A DNA stretch of 6,443 nt, from assembly GCA_019347995.1 (NCBI GenBank), contig JAHWKH010000152.1, forward strand, positions 1 to 6,443, given 5' to 3'. The stretch is from Gemmatimonadota bacterium. GTDB lineage: Bacteria > Gemmatimonadota > Gemmatimonadetes > Longimicrobiales > UBA6960. The position numbers were made by a program, and so were the translations under genes. Below the pieces are notes generated by a model. The model saw only the letters and a program-made list of their open reading frames with translations, was not told where the DNA came from and made no database searches. Each line of letters opens with the position of its first letter. Within the stretch, counting starts at the first letter, position 1. Positions 1-6,366 of this stretch are shown piece by piece.

Positions 1-2455
1 GGCCGAACGCCTGCGGCCTCCGACGCCGCAGCGCCAGCGACTGGCGGACCAGCCAGAGCTTCGGAAGCCCCTCTTCGGACCGGAGCCGCACCTCCTCCAG
101 GACGGGAAGCGGTCCTCGCTCCGGCGCCGGCTCCGCCTCGCGCGCCTCCAGCTCCTCCAGGAGCCCCTGGCGCGCGTCGAAATCCACGGGCCGCCGGTTG
201 TCGGGATCGACCAGGCTCAGGTCCCACAGCTCGGTGCCCTGGTACACGTCCGGCACGCCGGGCATGGTCAGCTGCACCAGCTTCTGGGACAGGGCGTTGA
301 TGCGGCCCGCGCCCACCAACGGCGCCGCGAAGCCGCGCAGCGAGTCACGGAAGTCCTCGTCGGCCAGCACGCCCTCCACGAACCCTCGCAGGGCGTCGTC
401 GTATTCCGGCACCGGGTCGGTCCACGACGTGCGGGCCTTGGCCTCGCGCGAGGCCTTCTCCATGTACGGCATCGCGCGCTCCACCGGCAGCGGGAAGGCT
501 CCCACCAGGGTCTGGTAGAGGAGATACTCCGCGGCGGGATCGGGCAGGTCGGGGCCACGGCGGTGGCGGACGTTCATGCGGATCCAGGAGCGCACGGAGG
601 CGGACCATTCCCCGGGGATCTCGGAGAGGAGGGCGAGACGCGCGCGCACGTCCTCGCTGCGCTTGGTGTCGTGGGTGGAGAGCGTCGTCATGCCTGCCGG
701 CTGCCTCGCGACCCGGGTGGCGCAGCGCGCGTGGAAGCGGGCGGGATCGGCCCCGAAGAAGCCCGGATCGCTCCCCACCTCGTTCAGCGCGACGAAGCGC
801 GGCCACGCATAGAACGCGGTATCCTCCACGGCCTTGGCCATGACGGGGCCCGTCAACTGCTGGAAGCGCATGCGCAGCTCGGTCTCGGCCTCCCCCGAGG
901 CGTCGCCCAGGAGGACCGCCTCCAGGAGGTCGAAGGACTCGGGGTCGAGGTCGGGGCGGCCCGCCCGCGCCCGGGCCAGCGATCCGCCGATCACGGCGCG
1001 GTCCTCCGCATCGCTGGTGCCGTCCTCCTCCACGTAGGTGCGGTAGACGGGGAAGGGGGCCAGGGCCTCGCGCAGCGCCTCGCGCAGCTCCCAGCGCGTG
1101 AAGTCGCGGTAGCGACGCCGGCCTTCACAGACGCGCAGGAAGAGGTGGGCCAGGACGTTCAGGTCGGAGGCCAGGATCTCGCGCAGCACCTGGTGCTTGC
1201 GGGCGTACGCCACCGCCTCCCAGTCGGACGGCTGCCCCGTCACGTCGGTGAAGAGGTCGGTGAGGGGGCGCTCGGCGGCGGGGTCGATGAAGAGGGCGAG
1301 TACGTCGCGTGCCGCGTCGTAGCCCGTGGTCCCGTCCACCGGCCAGGAGGGCCGCAGCGCCTCCTCGCCCTCCAGGATCTTCTCCACCACGATCCACGCC
1401 TGCGGGGCCCGCTCGCGCAGGCGCTCCAGGTAGGCCCTGGGCCGCCGCAGCCCGTCGGGATGGTCCACGCGCACGCCGTCAAGCGAGCCGTCCTGGAGCC
1501 ACTCCAGGATCCGGCCGTGGGTGATCTCGAAGATCTCCGGATCCTCCACCCGCACGCCCGCCAGCGTGTCGATGTCGAAGAAGCGCCGGTAGTCCAGCTC
1601 CCGGGCCCCCGCACGCCACCAGGCGAGGCGGTGGTGCTGCTCGGAGAGGATGCGGTCCAGGGCATCGGTGTCCCGGGACAGCTCGGCCAGTCGCCGATCC
1701 ACGGCCGCGGCCACGTTCGGGCCCTCCAGGAGCGCCACCAGACGGCCGCGCACGGCCGCCAGGTCGCGGGCGCGGCGTCTGCGTCCCGAGGCGTCGGCCA
1801 CGCGCGGGAGCGTGCGCAGCTCCCGCGCCACCGCCACGAGCTCCGTCCACCCGCCGCCGTCGGAGCCGGGACGCTCGGCCATCGTCGCCTCCGCCAGGTC
1901 GCCCAGGATGCGTCCCGTGGTCTCGGGCGCCAGCGGAAGGACGTGGTCGTGGTAGCGCACGCGGAGCGAGCCACCCTCCCGCTCCAGCATCAGCTCCCCC
2001 GCTTCCAGGACCCGGCCGTAGTGGTCGCCCAGCACGGGCACCAGCACCTTCCCCCTCACCCGCTCCTCGGGCGCGTCCCAGTCCACGTCGAACATCCGGG
2101 CCGCGTCGCTCCACGGCCCACTCTCCAACAGGTCCCACCAGAAGGGGTTCTCGGCCCGGGTGGCCATGTGGTTGGGCACGATGTCGAGCACGTGCCCCAG
2201 CCCTTCCCGCCGCAGCGCCTCCACGAGGCGGGCCCTCCCCTCCTCGCCGCCCAGCTCCACGTTCACGAGGGTGGGGTCCACCACGTCGTAGCCGTGCGGG
2301 CTCCCGGGTGCGGCCTGGAGGTAGGGCGAGGCGTAGAGGTGGCTCACCCCGAGCCTGGCCAGGTAGGGAGCCAGCCCGGCCGCGTCGTCGAACCCCAGGT
2401 CCGGGCCCAGCTGGAGACGGTAGGTGGCCCGGGGGACGGCGGGAGCGGCCGTCAC
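1..2455 (-). CDS. treY: Maltooligosyl trehalose synthase TreY (3' end cut by window edge)
   Basis: This GH13 enzyme converts the reducing-end alpha-1,4 bond of maltodextrins to the alpha,alpha-1,1 bond of trehalose, acting in the cytoplasm before TreZ. I translated the frame by hand and checked it at anchor points along its length; no frameshift was seen over 818 codons. The N-terminus has the family's PRATYRLQL start and SPYLQAAPGSPHGYDVVDP (about residues 43-61). DIVPNHM (91-97) is GH13 region I. The predicted nucleophile is D331 in DGVRVDHPDG, the acid/base is E358 in WIVVEKILEGEE, and the third acid is D596 in STHDTKR. GTTGYD (about 375-380) and MPGVPDVYQGTELWD (from 731) are TreY signatures. 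The GTG start at 2455 overlaps the glgX stop by 4 nt and has an AGGAGG 7 nt upstream (2463-2468), so translation is probably coupled. The reading stops at a LRRRRPQAFG segment, so perhaps the last 100 residues lie beyond the edge (estimate from family length). Confidence 0.96.
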   Translation of the reverse strand, partial: MTAAPAVPRATYRLQLGPDLGFDDAAGLAPYLARLGVSHLYASPYLQAAPGSPHGYDVVDPTLVNVELGGEEGRARLVEALRREGLGHVLDIVPNHMATRAENPFWWDLLESGPWSDAARMFDVDWDAPEERVRGKVLVPVLGDHYGRVLEAGELMLEREGGSLRVRYHDHVLPLAPETTGRILGDLAEATMAERPGSDGGGWTELVAVARELRTLPRVADASGRRRRARDLAAVRGRLVALLEGPNVAAAVDRRLAELSRDTDALDRILSEQHHRLAWWRAGARELDYRRFFDIDTLAGVRVEDPEIFEITHGRILEWLQDGSLDGVRVDHPDGLRRPRAYLERLRERAPQAWIVVEKILEGEEALRPSWPVDGTTGYDAARDVLALFIDPAAERPLTDLFTDVTGQPSDWEAVAYARKHQVLREILASDLNVLAHLFLRVCEGRRRYRDFTRWELREALREALAPFPVYRTYVEEDGTSDAEDRAVIGGSLARARAGRPDLDPESFDLLEAVLLGDASGEAETELRMRFQQLTGPVMAKAVEDTAFYAWPRFVALNEVGSDPGFFGADPARFHARCATRVARQPAGMTTLSTHDTKRSEDVRARLALLSEIPGEWSASVRSWIRMNVRHRRGPDLPDPAAEYLLYQTLVGAFPLPVERAMPYMEKASREAKARTSWTDPVPEYDDALRGFVEGVLADEDFRDSLRGFAAPLVGAGRINALSQKLVQLTMPGVPDVYQGTELWDLSLVDPDNRRPVDFDARQGLLEELEAREAEPAPERGPLPVLEEVRLRSEEGLPKLWLVRQSLALRRRRPQAFG

Positions 2456-4623
2456 GCCTCGTCCTCCTCCTCGCGGCGCAGCGCCACGACCGAGCGCCCC
2501 TCCACGGCCAGGGTCTCGCCGGCGTCGACGAGGGCACCCCGCCGCTCGGAGAGGAACCCCGTCACCGTGTCCAGGACCACGCGCCAGCGGCGGCCGAGGC
2601 GGGGGTCGGGCAGGCGCCACTCCACGTCCTCGTCCTGGGCGTTGAACAGGACGAGGAAGCTGTCGTCGACGATGCGGCGTCCGCGCGCGTCGGGCGACAG
2701 GATGGCCTCGCCGTTGAGGAAGACGCCCAGGCGCAGGGGCCGGCCCGACGTCCAGTCGTCGTCGCCCATCTCCTCGCCGTCGGGGCGCAGCCACGCGATC
2801 TCGTCGCATCCGCGGATCTCGCGCCCGTAGAACCAGCGGCGCCTGCGGAAGACCGGGTGCTCGGCCCGCAGCCGGACGAGGCGTCGGGTGAAGTTGAGCA
2901 GGCCGTCGTCGGCCGACTCCCAGTCGAACCAGCTCGTCTCGTTGTCCTGGCAATAGCCGTTGTTGTTGCCGCCCTGGCTGCGCCCGATCTCGTCGCCGCC
3001 CAGCAGCATGGGCACGCCCTGGGAGAGGAAGAGCGTCGCCAGGAAGTTGCGCCGCTGCCGCCCGCGGCACTCCACGACGTCGGGGTCGTCCGTCGGCCCC
3101 TCCTCCCCGCAGTTCCACGAGCGGTTGTGGTCCTCCCCGTCCTGGTTGCCCTCCAGGTTCTCCTCGTTGTGCTTGTGCTCGTACGAGACCAGGTCGGCGA
3201 GGGTGAAGCCGTCGTGCGCGGTGACGAAGTTCACGCTGGCCATGGGACGGCGGGTGTCGGTGTCGTAGAGGTCGCCGCTGCCGGTGAGGCGGGAGGCGAA
3301 CTCAGGGAGGGCGTGGGGGTGGCCGCGCCAGAAATCCCGCAGCGTGTCGCGGTACTTCCCGTTCCACTCCGACCAAAGGGGCGGGAAGTTGCCCACCTGG
3401 TAGCCACCCTCGCCCAGGTCCCACGGCTCGGCGATGAGCTTCACCTGGCTCAGCACCGGATCCTGCTGGATGATGTCGAAGAAGGCCGACAGCATGTCCA
3501 CCTCGTGGAGCTCGCGCGCCAGCGTGGCGGCCAGGTCGAAGCGGAAGCCGTCCACGTGCATCTCCAGAACCCAGTAGCGCAGGCTGTCCATGATGAGCTG
3601 GAGGGCGTGGGGGTGTTGCATGTTCAGCGAGTTGCCGGTGCCCGTGGTGTCGTAGTAGTGGCGCGGGTCCTCGGGCACGAGGCGGTAGTAGGCGCGGTTG
3701 TCGATGCCCTTGAAGGAGAGGACGGGCCCCCGGTGGTTGCCTTCGGCGGTGTGGTTGTAGACCACGTCGAGGATGACCTCGAGGCCGGCCTCGTGGAGCG
3801 TCTTCACCATGCGCTTGAACTCCTGGACCTGCCCGCCCAGGTCGCCGGCGGCTGCGTACTCGTTGTGGGGCGCCAGGAAGCCGATGGAGTTGTAGCCCCA
3901 GTAGTTGCGCAGCCCCTTCTTCACCAGGAAGTGGTCGTGCACGAACTGGTGCACCGGGAGCAGCTCCACCGTCGTCACGCCCAGCGAGCAGAGGTGCTCG
4001 ACCGCCGCCGGATGGGACAGGGCCGCGTACGTGCCGCGGATCTCCTCGGGAATGTCCGGGTGACGTTTCGTGAAGCCCTTCACGTGCACCTCGTAGAACA
4101 CCGTCTCGTGCATGGGGACGTCGGGGGGACGATCGTTGCCCCAGTCGAACCACGGGCTCGCCACCACGCTCTTGGGCACGTGGGGGCCGCTGTCCAGGTC
4201 GTTCCTCTCCTCCTCGTCGTCCCAGCGGAAGGTGAAGCACGCCTCGTCCCAGTCCACCTGACCCTCGAACGCCTTCCCGTAGGGGTCGAGGAGGAGCTTG
4301 TTGGGATTGAAGAGGAGGCCCTCCTCGGGCGCCCAGGGTCCGTGCACCCGGTAGCCGTAGCGCTGCCCCGGTCCCACCCGGGGGAGGTAGCAGTGCCAGC
4401 AGCGGACGTTGACCTCGGTGAGGGGGATGCGCCTCTCCCCTCCCACCTCGTCGAAGAGGCACAGCTCCACCGCCTCCGCGCCTTCGGAGAACAGCGAGAA
4501 GTTCGTGCCCGCGCCATCGTAGGTGGCGCCCAGGGGATAGGGTCGCCCCGGCCAGACTTCCAGTGGGGTCCTCCGTGATGTCGGAATGGCAGTAGGGTCG
4601 CCAAGCCTGGTTGCAGCCGCCAT
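2452..4623 (-). CDS. glgX: Glycogen debranching enzyme GlgX/TreX (GH13 isoamylase type)
   Basis: A cytoplasmic debranching enzyme that hydrolyses alpha-1,6 branch points in glycogen or limit dextrin and releases linear malto-oligosaccharides. The 723 residues match the usual length of about 650-750. Order: an N-terminal CBM48-like beta domain (about 25-130, with PYPLGATYDGAGTNFSLFSE), the (beta/alpha)8 catalytic domain (about 170-590), and a C-terminal beta domain (about 610-717). GH13 regions are visible: DVVYNH (286-291), the nucleophile D363 in GFRFDLAA, the acid/base E399 in LIAEPWD, and D471 in FVTAHDGF. The NYWGYNSIGFLAPHNEYA stretch (240-257) is typical of isoamylase/GlgX. Coupling to treY favours a role in trehalose synthesis (the TreX role) over simple glycogen turnover; this is inference. 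The start is uncertain: ATG at 4623 has no clear ribosome-binding site and adds about 20 residues before the conserved VWPGRPYPLGATYDG. The only nearby SD-like GGAGGA (4569-4574) precedes a CTG at 4563. Confidence 0.97.
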   Translation of the reverse strand: MAAATRLGDPTAIPTSRRTPLEVWPGRPYPLGATYDGAGTNFSLFSEGAEAVELCLFDEVGGERRIPLTEVNVRCWHCYLPRVGPGQRYGYRVHGPWAPEEGLLFNPNKLLLDPYGKAFEGQVDWDEACFTFRWDDEEERNDLDSGPHVPKSVVASPWFDWGNDRPPDVPMHETVFYEVHVKGFTKRHPDIPEEIRGTYAALSHPAAVEHLCSLGVTTVELLPVHQFVHDHFLVKKGLRNYWGYNSIGFLAPHNEYAAAGDLGGQVQEFKRMVKTLHEAGLEVILDVVYNHTAEGNHRGPVLSFKGIDNRAYYRLVPEDPRHYYDTTGTGNSLNMQHPHALQLIMDSLRYWVLEMHVDGFRFDLAATLARELHEVDMLSAFFDIIQQDPVLSQVKLIAEPWDLGEGGYQVGNFPPLWSEWNGKYRDTLRDFWRGHPHALPEFASRLTGSGDLYDTDTRRPMASVNFVTAHDGFTLADLVSYEHKHNEENLEGNQDGEDHNRSWNCGEEGPTDDPDVVECRGRQRRNFLATLFLSQGVPMLLGGDEIGRSQGGNNNGYCQDNETSWFDWESADDGLLNFTRRLVRLRAEHPVFRRRRWFYGREIRGCDEIAWLRPDGEEMGDDDWTSGRPLRLGVFLNGEAILSPDARGRRIVDDSFLVLFNAQDEDVEWRLPDPRLGRRWRVVLDTVTGFLSERRGALVDAGETLAVEGRSVVALRREEEDEA
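2463..2468 (-). promoter_or_regulatory. Ribosome binding site of treY inside the end of glgX
   Basis: On the minus strand a GAGGAGGAGGA run (2472-2462) lies in the last codons of glgX, the ones for its EEEDEA tail. Its last AGGAGG sits 7 nt before the GTG at 2455. This decides the treY start and supports coupling of the two genes. Confidence 0.75.
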
Positions 4624-4663
4624 GCCAGGCGCCGGCCGCGGCGGGAAGATCCGGCGACCCCGG

Positions 4664-4678
4664 CCCCGGTTTCCGGGG
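4664..4678. repeat. Small hairpin CCCCGG-TTT-CCGGGG
   Basis: A perfect 6-bp inverted repeat with a 3-nt loop. No T-run follows on either strand, so it is not a standard intrinsic terminator. It may form a hairpin in a 5' leader or be a protein-binding site. In sequence this rich in G+C, chance is also a reasonable explanation. Confidence 0.4.
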
Positions 4679-4682
4679 ACCT

Positions 4683-4700
4683 GGCCGCCGACTTGCGGCC
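4683..4700. repeat. Small hairpin GGCCGC-N6-GCGGCC
   Basis: A perfect 6-bp inverted repeat around a 6-nt spacer (CGACTT), starting 4 nt after the previous hairpin and 41 nt before the DoxX-like ATG. The spacing would suit a dimeric regulator or a leader hairpin. No function can be assigned from sequence alone. Confidence 0.4.
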
Positions 4701-4741
4701 CCGACCCGGCGAGTCTCCCTCACGCCCGCCACCGCTCTTCC

Positions 4742-5197
4742 ATGCCCAACGATCTCCGCACCCTCGACCGCCGCATCGCCGGCCTCATGGAGCGCACCGG
4801 CGTCCCCGCGCTGCGCGTCTCGCTGGCCGTCATCTTCATCTGGTTCGGAGCGCTCAAGCCCCTGGGGATGTCTCCCGCCGAGGACCTGGTCCTCATGACC
4901 GTGTCGTGGATGCCCCTCCTCGAGCCCCGGGGGTGGCTGGCGGTCATCGGGTGGTGGGAGGTCGCCATCGGCGTGACGTTCCTCTTCCGCCGCACCGTGC
5001 GCCTGGCCATCGCGCTGCTGGCCCTCCAGATGGGCGGCACGCTCCTCCCGCTCTTCATCCTGCCCGGCGTAACCTTCCAGCGCGTGCCGTGGGCGCCGAC
5101 GCTGGAAGGGCAGTACATCATCAAGAACCTGCTCATCATCTCGGCGGCGCTGGTGGTGGGGGGCACGGTGCGACGGAGGGAGGAGCGGGTGCCATGA
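4742..5197 (+). CDS. DoxX-like integral membrane protein
   Basis: A 151-residue protein with four predicted membrane helices, at about residues 25-40, 64-82, 86-108 and 124-143, and a basic C-terminal tail (RRREER). The four-helix layout, FGALKPLGMSP in helix 1 and its loop (35-45), and the TLEGQYIIKN segment before helix 4 (120-129) resemble DoxX/DUF417-type proteins, a broad family found with respiratory and stress genes; the biochemical role of this member is unknown. The ATG at 4742 gives a normal family N-terminus. An in-frame ATG at 4622 would add an unlikely 40-residue proline- and arginine-rich leader. No ribosome-binding site is visible before 4742; the next in-frame ATG is at 4787. 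It is divergent from glgX, and padR follows in the same direction after 75 nt. I see nothing linking it to trehalose. Confidence 0.82.
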   Translation: MPNDLRTLDRRIAGLMERTGVPALRVSLAVIFIWFGALKPLGMSPAEDLVLMTVSWMPLLEPRGWLAVIGWWEVAIGVTFLFRRTVRLAIALLALQMGGTLLPLFILPGVTFQRVPWAPTLEGQYIIKNLLIISAALVVGGTVRRREERVP

Positions 5198-5231
5198 GCT
5201 CCGCTGCAACCCCACGCGTGCCGCTACCGTC

Positions 5232-5255
5232 TGATACTGGTATCAGGTGATATCA
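5232..5255. promoter_or_regulatory. Probable PadR operator: clustered TGATAC/GTATCA half-sites
   Basis: TGATAC (5232-5237) and GTATCA (5240-5245) form a perfect inverted repeat with a 2-nt spacer. After two further bases comes the perfect 8-bp palindrome TGATATCA (5248-5255). Half-sites therefore begin every 8 bp: 5232, 5240 and 5248. The cluster lies 18 nt before the padR start and immediately upstream of its Shine-Dalgarno, where a bound repressor would block transcription of padR and the coupled permease. PadR proteins usually bind dyad sites in their own promoters. That this PadR binds here is inference from position and symmetry. Confidence 0.7.
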
Positions 5256-5260
5256 ATCGG

Positions 5261-5266
5261 AAGGAG
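5261..5266 (+). promoter_or_regulatory. Ribosome binding site of padR
   Basis: AAGGAG lies 6 nt before the GTG at 5273 and 15 nt before the in-frame ATG at 5282. The spacing favours the GTG as the start, adding three residues (MIP) before the second methionine. Confidence 0.7.
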
Positions 5267-5272
5267 CGGGCC

Positions 5273-5593
5273 GTGATCCCCATGAAGCCCCAGTGGTTCC
5301 AGATCCTTCTGGCCCTCTCGCGTGCCCCCCTTCACGGGTACGGGATCCAGCGGGCGGTCCTCGAGAACACCGACGACGCAATGCGGCTGTGGCCGGCCAT
5401 GCTGTACCGCTCGCTGGCGACGCTGGAGGAGGACGGCCTGCTGGAGAAGATCCCCCCACCCGAGGACGAGCCCGACGACGAGCGGAGGCAGTACTACGCC
5501 CTCACGGCCGAGGGCCGCGCCCGCCTCGCCGAGGAGGGCAAGCTGCTGGCGCGCTGGGCGGGTGCCGCGCGCGAGGCGGGAGCCGGAGGGTGA
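5273..5593 (+). CDS. PadR-family winged-helix transcriptional regulator
   Basis: A 106-residue cytoplasmic DNA-binding protein of the short PadR type, usually a homodimeric repressor. Visible features are the N-terminal helix (QWFQILLALSRA, 7-18), the family LHGY motif (20-23), the LWPAMLYRSLATLEEDGLLE recognition region (39-58), and the wing with DERRQYYALTAEG (69-81). An Ala/Glu-rich C-terminal helix would serve dimerisation. Its stop overlaps the permease GTG by 4 nt (GTGA), so the two are probably translated together. PadR genes placed directly before ADOP-type permeases are a recurring arrangement in Acidobacteriota and Gemmatimonadota. The half-site cluster upstream implies autorepression. 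The inducer is unknown and no ligand can be named. Confidence 0.93.
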   Translation: MIPMKPQWFQILLALSRAPLHGYGIQRAVLENTDDAMRLWPAMLYRSLATLEEDGLLEKIPPPEDEPDDERRQYYALTAEGRARLAEEGKLLARWAGAAREAGAGG

Positions 5594-6366
5594 GGCGCCG
5601 CGCCTACCGTGCGCTCCTGGCCCTCTTCCCCCGCCGCTTCCGACGGGAGCACGGCCGGGACATGGAGCGCCTCTTCGAGGACATGCGGACCGACTGGATC
5701 CGCGAGCGCGGCGGCGCCGGCGCGCCCTTCTGGGCCTCCCTCGTCTGGGACTCCCTCCGTCACGCCCTGGGCGAACGGCTGCGGCCCCTCCGGCACGCCC
5801 TGTCCGCGGGCGCGGGGGACCTCCTGGGATCGATCCTCGGCGACGTGCGGTACGCGCTGCGCCAGGCGGTCCACCATCCCCTCTACAGCGGGACCATCGT
5901 GCTCCTGCTGGCCGTGGGCGTCGGTGGCAACGCCATGGTCTTCCGGCTGGTGAACGGGCTCTTCCTGCGGCCGCTGCCGTTCGAGGCCGCCGAGCGCCTG
6001 GTGGACCTGGACACGGCGGCACCGGAGTGGAACCTGGAGGAGACGGGCGTGGCGTACCCGGACTTCCTGGCGTGGCGGGAGGGGAACCGGTCTTTCGAGG
6101 CGATGGCGGTGGTCACGGAGGGCAGCCGCAACCTGGCGGACCGCCTCCCCCAGCCCCAGCGTCGCGTCGAAATAACCCGCGAGGTTGACTCCCGGCGTGC
6201 TCACGGCGCCATCATGACGGGCGGCCCATGGCCACCGCTCTATGCCGTCGCCCTTGCAAGGATGCGGCGAGCGCCTCGCGATGAGCCTTTCCATCTGCTG
6301 TCTGACCAACGCTCCCGGCGAGCGCCTTGCCTCGATCCTCGAGCGGCTGCGACCGGTCGCCGATGA
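5590..6366 (+). CDS. ADOP-type ABC transporter permease, N-terminal part only, broken near 6120-6140
   Basis: The open frame gives 258 residues, but only about the first 183 look genuine. It starts with the short cytoplasmic region found in acidobacterial duplicated orphan permeases (YRALLALFPRRFRREHGRDM, 6-25), then GDVRYALRQAVHHPLYS (84-100). One membrane helix follows (about 101-124), with GVGGNAMVFRLVNGLFLRPL in place of the usual GIGANTAIFSVVNAVLLRPL. The start of the periplasmic MacB-like domain comes next (VAYPDFLAWREGNRSFEAMAVVTEGSRNLA, 154-183). Family members are roughly 800 residues with two FtsX-type permease domains, so most of the protein is missing. From about residue 184 the sequence is arginine-rich and unlike the family, and it overlaps two glycosyltransferase starts, so this tail is probably spurious. 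The GTG start overlaps the padR stop, with GGGAG 7 nt upstream (5578-5582). The partner ATPase and real substrate are not determinable. Confidence 0.8.
   Translation: MRRRAYRALLALFPRRFRREHGRDMERLFEDMRTDWIRERGGAGAPFWASLVWDSLRHALGERLRPLRHALSAGAGDLLGSILGDVRYALRQAVHHPLYSGTIVLLLAVGVGGNAMVFRLVNGLFLRPLPFEAAERLVDLDTAAPEWNLEETGVAYPDFLAWREGNRSFEAMAVVTEGSRNLADRLPQPQRRVEITREVDSRRAHGAIMTGGPWPPLYAVALARMRRAPRDEPFHLLSDQRSRRAPCLDPRAAATGRR
6118..6138. other. Junction between permease and glycosyltransferase locus
   Basis: Up to about 6138 the plus strand still reads as permease (EGSRNLA). Down to about 6118 the minus strand still reads as a glycosyltransferase N-terminus (QVAAAL). Beyond these limits each gene loses its family pattern. 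The shared stretch of about 20 nt could be short homology used by recombination or by an assembler. G+C does not clearly differ across it: 169/240 for 5881-6120 and 162/240 for 6181-6420, counted by hand. Confidence 0.6.
6118..6204 (-). pseudogene. N-terminal fragment of a glycosyltransferase (GT4-like)
   Basis: The minus strand from a GTG at 6204 encodes VSTPGVNLAGYFDATLGLGE followed by AVRQVAAAL. GVNxxGYxxxxLGLGEAxR near the start is, as I recall, typical of group-1 (GT4-like, GT-B fold) glycosyltransferases of surface polysaccharide clusters. Only 29 codons fit this pattern before the frame becomes the antisense of the permease gene, so most of the gene is absent. The frame stays open upstream to an ATG at 6309, but residues before 6204 look non-coding and overlap the divergent gene, so GTG 6204 is preferred. 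No clear ribosome-binding site is visible. The identification rests on one short motif without alignment. Confidence 0.5.

Larger units (their letters stand above)
4624..4741. other. Divergent intergenic region between glgX and the DoxX-like gene
   Basis: This 118-nt stretch separates two divergently read genes, so promoters for both should lie here, or slightly inside the glgX call if that gene starts later than 4623. I see no convincing -35/-10 pair, which is common in GC-rich genomes with unknown sigma preferences. It contains two perfect 6-bp inverted repeats, listed separately. Confidence 0.5.
5198..5272 (+). other. Intergenic spacer before padR
   Basis: This 75-nt spacer turns markedly richer in A+T between about 5229 and 5258, in an otherwise very GC-rich window. 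It holds the TGATAC-type half-site cluster (5232-5255) and the padR ribosome-binding site. No T-tract terminator for the upstream DoxX-like gene is visible. The padR promoter must overlap the half-sites or lie just upstream of them. Confidence 0.5.

Noticed and set aside
563..2830. A 755-codon plus-strand open frame opposite treY
   Set aside because: It is antisense to treY and the end of glgX. Its protein is low-complexity (His, Gly, Pro, Arg, Val rich) with no recognisable domain, as expected from the opposite strand of GC-rich coding DNA.
2308..4578. A 756-codon plus-strand open frame opposite glgX
   Set aside because: Same explanation: it mirrors glgX, is Val/Ala/His-rich, and lacks any family motif. 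The minus-strand frame carries all the GH13 catalytic motifs.
4664..4700. An intrinsic terminator in the glgX/DoxX intergenic region
   Set aside because: The hairpins have no T-tract on either strand, and the region lies between two gene starts, where a terminator is not expected.
3302..5215. A 637-codon minus-strand open frame overlapping glgX, the intergenic region and the DoxX-like gene
   Set aside because: It is a frame shadow of glgX and antisense to the DoxX-like gene, with Arg/Pro/Gly-rich content and no domain.
5494..6309. A 271-residue minus-strand protein as one complete gene
   Set aside because: Only its residues 36-64 (6204 to 6118) look like a real protein start. The rest is antisense to padR and the permease, so the open frame is an accident downstream of the junction.
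6141..6366. The permease C-terminal tail as real coding sequence
   Set aside because: It lacks the permease family pattern, is arginine/proline-rich, and overlaps the minus-strand glycosyltransferase start and the plus-strand GT2-like start in other frames.
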